A DNA stretch of 37,191 nt from assembly GCF_000972385.1 (NCBI RefSeq), contig NZ_JXTE01000075.1, forward strand, positions 1-37,191, in the 5' to 3' direction. The stretch comes from Streptomyces sp. WM6386 (GTDB lineage Bacteria; Actinomycetota; Actinomycetes; Streptomycetales; Streptomycetaceae). The translations under genes were made by a program, and so were the position numbers. A model generated the notes under the pieces. That model did no database searches and was not told where the DNA came from. It worked only from the letters and a program-made list of their open reading frames with translations. Each line of letters begins with the position of its first letter. Position 1 is the first letter of the stretch. Shown here piece after piece: positions 23,304 through 30,727 of the stretch.

Positions 23304-26300
23304 ATGTCCTGGCTGTCGAGATTCAGCCTCGCGCAACGGGCCCTCACAGGCCTGATGTCGATCATCGTGCTCGCCTTCGGGGCGATCGCGATACCCCAGC
23401 TCAAGCAGCAGCTGCTGCCCTCCATCGAACTGCCGATGGTGTCCGTGCTCGCCCCCTACCAGGGCGCCTCACCGGATGTCGTCGAGAAGCAGGTCGTCGA
23501 GCCCATCGAGGACAGCCTCGAAGCGGTGGACGGCATCGAGGGAGTCACCTCCACGGCCAGTGAGGGCAACGCCATCATCATGGCGTCCTTCGACTACGGC
23601 AGCGGCACCAAGCAGCTCGTCGCCGACGTCCAGCAGGCCGTCAACCGGGCCCGCGCCCAGCTGCCGGACGACGTCGACCCGCAGGTCGTCGCCGGCTCCA
23701 CGGACGACATGCCGACCGTTGTCCTCGCGGTCACCTCCGACAAGGACCAGCAGGCCCTGGCCGACCAGCTCGACCGGACCGTCGTGCCGGACCTGAAGGC
23801 CATCGACGGCGTCGGTCAGGTCACCGTCGACGGCGTCCGCGACCTCCAGGTCACCGTCACCCCGGACGACACGAAGCTCACCAAGGCGGGCCTCACCTCG
23901 GTCGCCCTCGCCCAGGCCCTGCAGGCGGGCGGCGCGACCGTCCCGGCCGGCTCCTTCGACGAGGACGGCGCCAACCGCACCGTCCAGGTCGGCGGCGGCT
24001 TCACCTCGGTCGAGCAGATCCAGGGCCTGATGGTCACCGGCCAGGCCGGAAAGAAGCCGGTCCGCCTCGGTGACGTGGCCACGGTCGAGCAGGAGCAGGC
24101 CGCGGCCGACTCCCTCACCCGCACCGACGGCAGGCCCAGCCTCGCGGTCATGGTGACGATGGACCAGGACGGCAGCGCGGTCGCCATCTCCGACGCGGTC
24201 GAGGACAAGCTCGCCGACATGCGGGGGGATCTCGGCTCGGACGCGACGGTCACCGTCGTCAGCGACCAGGGCCCCGCGGTCGCGAAGGCCATCGACGGCC
24301 TGACCACCGAGGGCGCGCTCGGCCTGCTCTTCGCGGTCCTCGTCATCCTGGTCTTCCTGGCGTCGGTCCGCTCGACCCTGGTCACGGCGGTGTCCATCCC
24401 GCTGTCGGTGGTCCTCGCCCTGATCGTGCTCTGGACCCGCGACCTCTCGCTCAACATGCTGACGCTGGGCGCGCTGACCATCGCCATCGGCCGGGTCGTC
24501 GACGACTCCATCGTGGTCCTGGAGAACATCAAGCGGCACCTCGGCTACGGCGAGGAGCGCGAGCCCGCGATCCTGAACGCCGTCCGCGAGGTGGCCGGAG
24601 CGGTCACCTCCTCCACCCTCACCACGGTCGCCGTCTTCCTGCCGATCGGTCTGGTCGGCGGCATGGTGGGCGAGCTGTTCGGCTCCTTCAGCCTGACGGT
24701 CACGGCCGCCCTGCTGGCATCGCTGCTCGTGTCCCTGACGGTCGTCCCGGTCCTGTCGTACTGGTTCCTGCGCGCCCCCAAGGGCACCCCGGCCGACGCC
24801 GAGGAAGCCCGCCGCCTGGCGGAGGAGAAGGAGGCGAAGAGCAGGCTCCAGCGCCTCTACGTCCCCGTCCTGCGGTTCGCGACCCGCCGGCGCCTGACCA
24901 GCGTGCTGATCGCCGTGGTGATCCTCATCGGCACGTTCGGCATGTCCGGACTGCTGAAGACCAACTTCTTCGACCAGGGCGAGCAGGAAGTCCTCACCGT
25001 CAAGCAGGAGTTGAAGCCCGGTACCAGCCTGGCGGCCACCGACGAGCAGGCCAAGAAGGTCGAGGGGCTGCTCGACGGCACCAAGGGCGTCAAGGACTAC
25101 CAGGTCACCGTCGGCTCGTCCGGCTTCATGGCGGCCTTCGGCGGCGGCACGGACACCAACCAGGCCTCGTACCAGGTGATGCTGGACGACTCGGCCTCGT
25201 ACAAGGACGTGCAGGACCGCATCGAAGCGGGCCTGAGGAAGCTCGACGGGATCGGTACGACGACCATCGCGGCCGGCGACGGCTTCGGCGGCCAGGACCT
25301 CAGCGTGGTCGTGAAGGCGGCCGACGCCGGCGTCCTGCGCGAGGCGTCGGAGGAGGTCCGCAAGACGGTCGCGGGCCTGGACGACGTCACCGACGTGACG
25401 AGCGACCTGGCGCAGAGCGTGCCGCGCGTCTCGGTGAAGGCCAACAGCAAGGCCGCGGCGGCCGGTTACAACGACCAGACCCTCGGTGCGGCCGTCGCCG
25501 AGGCGGTCAGGGGCACCACGGCCGCCAAGGCGATCCTGGACGACACCGAGCGCGACGTCGTCATCAAGTCGGCGAAGCCGGCGCAGACCCTGGACGAGCT
25601 GAGGAACCTGAAGCTCGGCCCGGTGAAGCTGGGTGACATCGCCACGGTGAAGCTGGCGGACGGCCCGGTCTCGATGACGAGGATCGACGGCCAGCGCGCG
25701 GCGACCATCACCGCCAAGCCGACGGGCGACAACACGGGCGCCGTGAGCCAGGACCTCACGGCCGAGCTCGACGCCCTGAAGCTCCCGGAGGGCGCCACGG
25801 CCTCGATCGGCGGCGTCACCTCGGACCAGGACAGCGCGTTCAAGAACCTGGGCCTGGCGATGCTCGCGGCGATCGCGATCGTCTTCATGCTGCTGGTGGC
25901 GACGTTCCGTTCGCTGGCCCAGCCGCTGATCCTGCTGGTCTCCATCCCGTTCGCCGCGACGGGCGCCATCGGCCTCCTCATCATCACGGACACCCCGATG
26001 GGCGTCCCCGCGATGATCGGCATGCTGATGCTCATCGGCATCGTGGTGACGAACGCGATCGTGCTGATCGACCTCATCAACCAGTACCGCAAGCAGGGGT
26101 ACTCGACGGTGGACGCCGTCATCGAGGGCGGCCGCCACCGGCTCCGCCCGATCCTGATGACGGCCCTGGCGACGATCTTCGCCCTGCTCCCGATGGCCCT
26201 CGGGGTCACCGGCGAGGGCGGCTTCATCGCCCAGCCGCTGGCGGTGGTCGTGATCGGTGGCCTGATCACGTCGACGCTGTTGACCCTCCTTCTGGTCCCG

Positions 26301-26420
26301 ACGCTCTACACGATGCTGGAGCTCCGCAAGGAGCGCCGCGCGAAGAAGCGGGCGGCCAAGAAGGCGAAGAAGGCCCAGAAGGCTCAGGCACCGGCCCAGC
26401 CGGAACCCGCGGGCGTGTGA
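23304..26420 (+). CDS. RND-family (HAE1/AcrB-like) efflux transporter
   Basis: This 1038-residue proton-driven exporter has the normal family length. The first membrane helix (about 12-30) is followed by a large extracellular loop with the AcrB-like segments LPSIELPMVSVLAPYQGASP and VVEKQVVEPIEDSL. There is a block of helices from about 335, the transmembrane Asp pair D400-D401 in VVDDSIVVLEN, a second loop from about 560 and a final helix block from about 850. The C-terminus is Lys/Ala-rich (KKRAAKKAKKAQKAQ). No membrane-fusion or outer-membrane partner is present, as expected in a Gram-positive. The substrate is unknown. The ribosome binding site is weak. Two-component genes lie just upstream. 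Confidence 0.94.
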   Translation: MSWLSRFSLAQRALTGLMSIIVLAFGAIAIPQLKQQLLPSIELPMVSVLAPYQGASPDVVEKQVVEPIEDSLEAVDGIEGVTSTASEGNAIIMASFDYGSGTKQLVADVQQAVNRARAQLPDDVDPQVVAGSTDDMPTVVLAVTSDKDQQALADQLDRTVVPDLKAIDGVGQVTVDGVRDLQVTVTPDDTKLTKAGLTSVALAQALQAGGATVPAGSFDEDGANRTVQVGGGFTSVEQIQGLMVTGQAGKKPVRLGDVATVEQEQAAADSLTRTDGRPSLAVMVTMDQDGSAVAISDAVEDKLADMRGDLGSDATVTVVSDQGPAVAKAIDGLTTEGALGLLFAVLVILVFLASVRSTLVTAVSIPLSVVLALIVLWTRDLSLNMLTLGALTIAIGRVVDDSIVVLENIKRHLGYGEEREPAILNAVREVAGAVTSSTLTTVAVFLPIGLVGGMVGELFGSFSLTVTAALLASLLVSLTVVPVLSYWFLRAPKGTPADAEEARRLAEEKEAKSRLQRLYVPVLRFATRRRLTSVLIAVVILIGTFGMSGLLKTNFFDQGEQEVLTVKQELKPGTSLAATDEQAKKVEGLLDGTKGVKDYQVTVGSSGFMAAFGGGTDTNQASYQVMLDDSASYKDVQDRIEAGLRKLDGIGTTTIAAGDGFGGQDLSVVVKAADAGVLREASEEVRKTVAGLDDVTDVTSDLAQSVPRVSVKANSKAAAAGYNDQTLGAAVAEAVRGTTAAKAILDDTERDVVIKSAKPAQTLDELRNLKLGPVKLGDIATVKLADGPVSMTRIDGQRAATITAKPTGDNTGAVSQDLTAELDALKLPEGATASIGGVTSDQDSAFKNLGLAMLAAIAIVFMLLVATFRSLAQPLILLVSIPFAATGAIGLLIITDTPMGVPAMIGMLMLIGIVVTNAIVLIDLINQYRKQGYSTVDAVIEGGRHRLRPILMTALATIFALLPMALGVTGEGGFIAQPLAVVVIGGLITSTLLTLLLVPTLYTMLELRKERRAKKRAAKKAKKAQKAQAPAQPEPAGV

Positions 26421-26426
26421 CGCCCG

Positions 26427-26471
26427 CGACGGCCGGGTTCTGGACGACGACAGTCCGGAGCCCGGCCGTCG
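26427..26471 (+). terminator. Terminator after the RND gene
   Basis: CGACGGCCGGG and CCCGGCCGTCG form a perfect 11-bp stem, with a further internal GGAC/GTCC pairing in the loop. It lies 6 bp after the stop. Confidence 0.75.
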
Positions 26472-26531
26472 GCGTTTCGGCGTTCTGTATCTTGTGGCTC
26501 GAACTGCTTTACGGTGAAGGGGATCCCGGTC

Positions 26532-28778
26532 GTGCCACTGCACAAGGACGATCCGAAATCGGTCGGCGGGTACAAGCTGGTCGACCGGCTCGGCTCCGGA
26601 GGCATGGGGGTCGTCTACTGGGGCAGATCGCGCTCGGGCCGTGACGTCGCCGTCAAGGTGGTGCACGCCCAGTACGCGGAGGACAAGGTCTTCCGCGCCC
26701 GCTTCCGGCACGAGATCGAGTCCGTCCGCAAGGTCAGCGGCGCCTTCACCGCGCCCGTGGTGGACGCCGACCCGGAGGCGATACGTCCCTGGATGGCGAC
26801 CCAGTACGTCCCCGGCAGCTCCCTCGCCGAACGGATCCGCGACCACGGAGCCCTCAAGGGCGCCGAACTGCGGCGGCTGGCCCTGGGGTTGGTGGAGGCG
26901 CTGGAGGACATCCACCGGGCCGGAGTGGTGCACCGGGACCTCAAGCCCGCCAACGTCCTGATGGCCGAGGACGGCCCCCGCGTCATCGACTTCGGCATCT
27001 CCCGCGCCGCCGAGAACCACCAGACCCTGACCGAGACCGGCCAGATGATCGGCACCCCGCCCTTCATGTCACCGGAACAGTTCACCGACGCCCGTACGGT
27101 CGGACCCGCCTCGGACGTCTTCTCGCTCGCCGCGCTCCTGGTCTTCTCGGCCACCGGACGCGGCCCCTTCGACGCCGACAGCCCGTATCTGACCGCCTTC
27201 CGGGTCGTCCACGAGGCGCCCGGACTGGACGGTGTGCCGCAGCCGTTGCGCGCGGTCCTGGAGCGCTGCCTGGTCAAGGAGCCCGCAGACCGGCCCCGAC
27301 TTGACGTGCTGGCCAAGGAGTTCGCCGAGGCCCTGCCCGAGCCCGACCCCATGGACCCGGACACCACGACCCTGCGTCTGGCCGACCTGAAGGCCGTCGA
27401 GGAGACCTACGGCGGCGCCGACCCGGCGACGGTGACCGGCCTGCCGAAGCCGCGCGGCCGGACCCGGAGGGGCCGCCGCCCCCTGCTGGTGACCGTCGGC
27501 ACGCTGGGCGCGGTGAGCCTCGGCCTGCTCGGGTACATACGCTTCGGCCCGGGATTCTCGGACACCCCCCAGGAGACGAGCTCGGTCGCCGCGTCCGGGG
27601 CCACCCGCTGGTCGGCGGTGCCCAAGGACTGGCAGGCCTGGCAGTCGACGATGTTCGAGACCGCACGGTCGGGCGAGGTCCACCCGCTGGCGAAGGCCGG
27701 CGAGGACACGAGCGACGCCACCTGCCAGACGTACGAGAACGCGGTCTACTGCGCGGGCAACACGATCCTCCCGGTCCGCCTGGACGGCCGTACCGGCGCC
27801 ACCGTCTGGCGCTCCGCCCTCGCGACCTCCGCCGAGGGCGCGGACTCGTCGGGGCACAGCTTCACACTCCTCGGAGTGCGGGACGACGCGATGATCCTTC
27901 AGCACGACGTCTTCGCGGCCGACGGGAGCACCAGTTCGAGCATCGTCGCCCTCGACACCGAGACCGGCGACCAGCTGTGGGCCCGCGACCGGGGAGCGCC
28001 GAGCGCCGACCAGCTCCTGGCCGGCGACCTCGTCATGACCCCTGACACCAGCGGCCGGCTGGTGACGGCCCGTTCCCCGCGCACCGGCACCGACCTCTGG
28101 ACCACACAGCTGCCCGCCGCCGACTACTGCACCTTCGAGACGGCGGACTCCCGCCTGTACGCGTACTGCTTTCCGGACGACGGGTCCAAGGACGCCGTAC
28201 TCCTGGAACTGAACAAGACCGACGGAACAGTGCGCCGACGTCTGAGCACCCCGAACGGGAGCGGTCTGCTCGGGACCGTCGACGGCCGCCTCGCCGTCGC
28301 CGTCGCGGTCAACGGCGGCTCCGGCCCGGCCCGCCTCGAGGAGAACACCTTCGACGAGATCCGGCTCCTCGACCCGGACACCGGCGCCACGACCACGAGC
28401 AGGCTCACGCAGACCTACAAAAGCTCGATCCGCCTCGCCGCCGGCACCGTCTGGATCACCGGAGCCAACGGCCAGGTCACCGCGGTCTCCCCTCTGACCG
28501 GCAAACAGCTCTGGCAGACCCGAACGAGCGCCGAGGACTCGGGCCGGCCCACCTACGACCCCACCACCCACACGCTCTACCTGGCCAGCATCAGCGGCCG
28601 GGTCGCCGCCCTCGACTCCCGCAAGGGCACGCTGCTCTGGGAGACCGGCGCCCGGGCCGACCAGCTCGCCAGCGGCGAAACGACCAAGTCCAAGGTGTCG
28701 CTGGACGGCGGGGCGGTGGTCGTGAACACACCGAACGGGGCGGTCTTCAGCCTGGACCCCGCTCACCCCGAGGGGTGA
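26532..28778 (+). CDS. PknB-type Ser/Thr protein kinase with PQQ-like sensor domain
   Basis: This 748-residue membrane kinase has an N-terminal kinase domain (about 14-280): RLGSGGMGVVY, catalytic K42 in VAVKVV, H134-R-D in VVHRDLKPANVL and D153 in IDFGIS. A juxtamembrane linker and one membrane helix (about 317-338, LLVTVGTLGAVSLGLLGY) follow. The extracellular part repeats WD/PQQ-like blades such as LDGRTGATVWRS, LDTETGDQLWARD, PLTGKQLWQTRT and RKGTLLWETG, a probable beta-propeller. GTG 26532 has AAGGGG 9 nt upstream and the family start PLHKDDPKSVGGY; GTG 26514 is the alternative. The ligand and phosphorylation targets are unknown. Confidence 0.93.
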   Translation: MPLHKDDPKSVGGYKLVDRLGSGGMGVVYWGRSRSGRDVAVKVVHAQYAEDKVFRARFRHEIESVRKVSGAFTAPVVDADPEAIRPWMATQYVPGSSLAERIRDHGALKGAELRRLALGLVEALEDIHRAGVVHRDLKPANVLMAEDGPRVIDFGISRAAENHQTLTETGQMIGTPPFMSPEQFTDARTVGPASDVFSLAALLVFSATGRGPFDADSPYLTAFRVVHEAPGLDGVPQPLRAVLERCLVKEPADRPRLDVLAKEFAEALPEPDPMDPDTTTLRLADLKAVEETYGGADPATVTGLPKPRGRTRRGRRPLLVTVGTLGAVSLGLLGYIRFGPGFSDTPQETSSVAASGATRWSAVPKDWQAWQSTMFETARSGEVHPLAKAGEDTSDATCQTYENAVYCAGNTILPVRLDGRTGATVWRSALATSAEGADSSGHSFTLLGVRDDAMILQHDVFAADGSTSSSIVALDTETGDQLWARDRGAPSADQLLAGDLVMTPDTSGRLVTARSPRTGTDLWTTQLPAADYCTFETADSRLYAYCFPDDGSKDAVLLELNKTDGTVRRRLSTPNGSGLLGTVDGRLAVAVAVNGGSGPARLEENTFDEIRLLDPDTGATTTSRLTQTYKSSIRLAAGTVWITGANGQVTAVSPLTGKQLWQTRTSAEDSGRPTYDPTTHTLYLASISGRVAALDSRKGTLLWETGARADQLASGETTKSKVSLDGGAVVVNTPNGAVFSLDPAHPEG

Positions 28779-28783
28779 GCGGG
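28758..28783. terminator. Bidirectional terminator overlapping the kinase stop codon
   Basis: CCCGCTCACCCC and GGGGTGAGCGGG form a perfect 12-bp stem with a GA loop. The kinase TGA (28776-28778) lies inside the right arm. It serves the convergent kinase and nadA genes, whose ends are 18 bp apart. Confidence 0.85.
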
Positions 28784-28796
28784 CGCCGCAGGAGTC

Positions 28797-29981
28797 CTAC
28801 GGCAGCGCCAGCATCCGCTCCAGCGCCAGCTTCGCGAACGCCTCGGTCTCCTTGTCGACCTCGATGCGGTTGACGAGGTTGCCCTCGGCGAGGGACTCCA
28901 GGGTCCAGACGAGGTGGGGCAGGTCGATGCGGTTCATGGTCGAGCAGAAGCAGACCGTCTTGTCGAGGAAGACGATCTCCTTGCCCTCGGGAGCGAAACG
29001 GTTCGCGAGCCGTCGTACGAGATTCAGCTCGGTCCCGATGGCCCACTTGGAGCCGGCCGGAGCGGCCTCCAGGGCCTTGATGATGTACTCGGTCGAGCCG
29101 GCGTAGTCCGCCGCGGCCACGACCTCGTGCTTGCACTCGGGGTGCACCAGGACGTTCACGCCCGGGATCCGCTCGCGCACGTCCCGCACCGACTCCAGGC
29201 TGAAGCGGCCGTGCACCGAGCAGTGCCCCCGCCACAGGATCATCTTCGCGGCCCGCAGCTCCTCGGCGGTCAGCCCGCCGTTCGGCTTGTGCGGGTTGTA
29301 GAGGACGCAGTCCTCCAGCGTCATCCCCATGTCCCGCACGGCCGTGTTCCGGCCGAGGTGCTGGTCGGGGAGGAAGAGAACCTTCTCGCCCTGCTCGAAG
29401 GCCCACTCAAGAGCGTTCTTGGCGTTCGACGAGGTGCAGATCGTGCCGCCGTGCTTGCCCGTGAACGCCTTGATGTCCGCGGAGGAGTTCATGTACGAGA
29501 CGGGCACGACCTGCTCGGCTATCCCGGCCTCGGTCAGTACGTCCCAGCACTCGGCGACCTGCTCGGCGGTGGCCATGTCGGCCATCGAGCACCCGGCGGC
29601 CAGGTCCGGCAGCACGACCTTCTGGTCGTCGCCGGTCAGGATGTCCGCGGACTCCGCCATGAAGTGCACACCGCAGAACACGATGTACTCGGCCTCCGGG
29701 CGCGCTGCCGCGTCCCGGGCCAGCTTGAAGGAGTCACCCGTGACGTCGGCGAACTGGATGACCTCGTCGCGCTGGTAGTGGTGGCCGAGCACGAAGACCT
29801 TGTCCCCGAGCTTCTCCTTGGCCGCGCGGGCACGCTCCACCAGGTCCGGGTCGGACGGCGAGGGCAGGTCGCCGGGGCACTCGACACCCCGCTCGCTCTT
29901 CGGGTCGGCCTCACGGCCGAGGAGCAGCAGGGCGAGAGGACTCGGCTGTACGTCGAGCTCCGTGGTCTGGGCGGTGGTCAC
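28797..29981 (-). CDS. nadA: Quinolinate synthase
   Basis: This 394-residue 4Fe-4S enzyme condenses iminoaspartate with dihydroxyacetone phosphate to quinolinate in de novo NAD synthesis. It shows VFVLGHHYQRDEV, FCGVHFMAESA, SYMNSSADIKA, FLPDQHLGRNTA, HPECKHEVV and CFCSTMNRIDLPHL, including the three cluster cysteines. GTG 29981 (TTAQTTELDVQP) has a GAAAGG site 8-9 nt upstream; GTG 29990 would directly abut that site. nadB and nadC are not in the window. It is divergent from erpA, which could support iron-sulfur enzymes such as this one. Confidence 0.96.
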   Translation of the reverse strand: MTTAQTTELDVQPSPLALLLLGREADPKSERGVECPGDLPSPSDPDLVERARAAKEKLGDKVFVLGHHYQRDEVIQFADVTGDSFKLARDAAARPEAEYIVFCGVHFMAESADILTGDDQKVVLPDLAAGCSMADMATAEQVAECWDVLTEAGIAEQVVPVSYMNSSADIKAFTGKHGGTICTSSNAKNALEWAFEQGEKVLFLPDQHLGRNTAVRDMGMTLEDCVLYNPHKPNGGLTAEELRAAKMILWRGHCSVHGRFSLESVRDVRERIPGVNVLVHPECKHEVVAAADYAGSTEYIIKALEAAPAGSKWAIGTELNLVRRLANRFAPEGKEIVFLDKTVCFCSTMNRIDLPHLVWTLESLAEGNLVNRIEVDKETEAFAKLALERMLALP

Positions 29982-30028
29982 GGCACGCACCCTTTCTGTT
30001 CTGCGGGAGTGCTTTTCGTCGAACTGAC

Positions 30029-30043
30029 GTTATCTATCATAAC
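30029..30043. promoter_or_regulatory. Inverted repeat GTTAT-N5-ATAAC upstream of nadA
   Basis: A perfect 5-bp inverted repeat with a 5-bp spacer lies 48 bp before the nadA start in an AT-rich stretch. The minus strand reads TATGAT here, so it may overlap the -10 of nadA. The regulator is not known to me. Confidence 0.35.
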
Positions 30044-30261
30044 CCGGTTCACGTCACTTTGACGATGGTCATAGCGTCGATGTGACATGAATCCCGGTCC
30101 CGGTACCGGCGGCGATCTCCGGGCCGCTGTTCGCTTCGTCGCGGGTGTGCGAGCATGAAAGAACAGGCGAAAAGACAAGTCGCTCGGCCCGGAATGAATC
30201 CGCGGCCCCGACGGTTGCAACTGTCGGCAAGCAGTCTCCGTACAACCCGGGAGAGATGTAG

Positions 30262-30618
30262 ATGTCCGTATCGGACGAGAAGACCACTGTCAGCGACGGC
30301 ATCCTCCTGTCCGACGCCGCCGCGGCGAAGGTCAAGGCCCTGCTCGACCAGGAAGGCCGTGACGACCTGGCCCTGCGCGTGGCCGTTCAGCCCGGTGGCT
30401 GCTCGGGCCTGCGCTACCAGCTCTTCTTCGACGAGCGCTCCCTCGACGGCGACGTCGTCAAGGACTTCGGCGGCGTCAAGGTCGTCACCGACCGCATGAG
30501 CGCTCCCTACCTGGGCGGCGCGTCGATCGACTTCGTCGACACCATCGAGAAGCAGGGCTTCACGATCGACAACCCGAACGCGACGGGCTCCTGCGCCTGC
30601 GGCGACTCGTTCAACTAA
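30262..30618 (+). CDS. erpA: Iron-sulfur cluster insertion protein ErpA (HesB/IscA family)
   Basis: This 118-residue A-type carrier delivers Fe-S clusters to apoproteins. The three cluster cysteines are present: C47 in QPGGCSGLRY and C111 and C113 in GSCACGDSF. The rest is the normal A-type core (LRVAVQPGG, VVTDRMSAPYLGGASIDFVD cut at motif level). The ATG follows a GGGAGAG site by 7 nt. It is divergent from nadA and convergent with the acidic membrane protein, with a strong terminator between. It is the only Fe-S assembly gene here besides the cysteine desulfurase fusion 4 kb away. Confidence 0.95.
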   Translation: MSVSDEKTTVSDGILLSDAAAAKVKALLDQEGRDDLALRVAVQPGGCSGLRYQLFFDERSLDGDVVKDFGGVKVVTDRMSAPYLGGASIDFVDTIEKQGFTIDNPNATGSCACGDSFN

Positions 30619-30669
30619 ATCCGTACGCCCGGCTGTGACCGCGAGGTCCAGCCGAATCCGTACGACAGT

Positions 30670-30706
30670 GAAGGCGGCGGCCCCCTCCGACGGGGCCGCC
30701 GCCTTC
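30670..30706. terminator. Bidirectional terminator between erpA and the acidic membrane protein gene
   Basis: GAAGGCGGCGGCCCC and GGGGCCGCCGCCTTC form a perfect 15-bp stem with a 7-nt loop, the strongest hairpin in the window. Confidence 0.9.
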
Positions 30707-30727
30707 ATGTGCTCCGGGGTGTGCGGA

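Noticed and set aside
23469..27020. 1183-codon minus-strand open frame across the RND gene
   Set aside because: It is a shadow of the RND transporter, with composition dominated by Asp, Arg, Gly and His, and no motifs.
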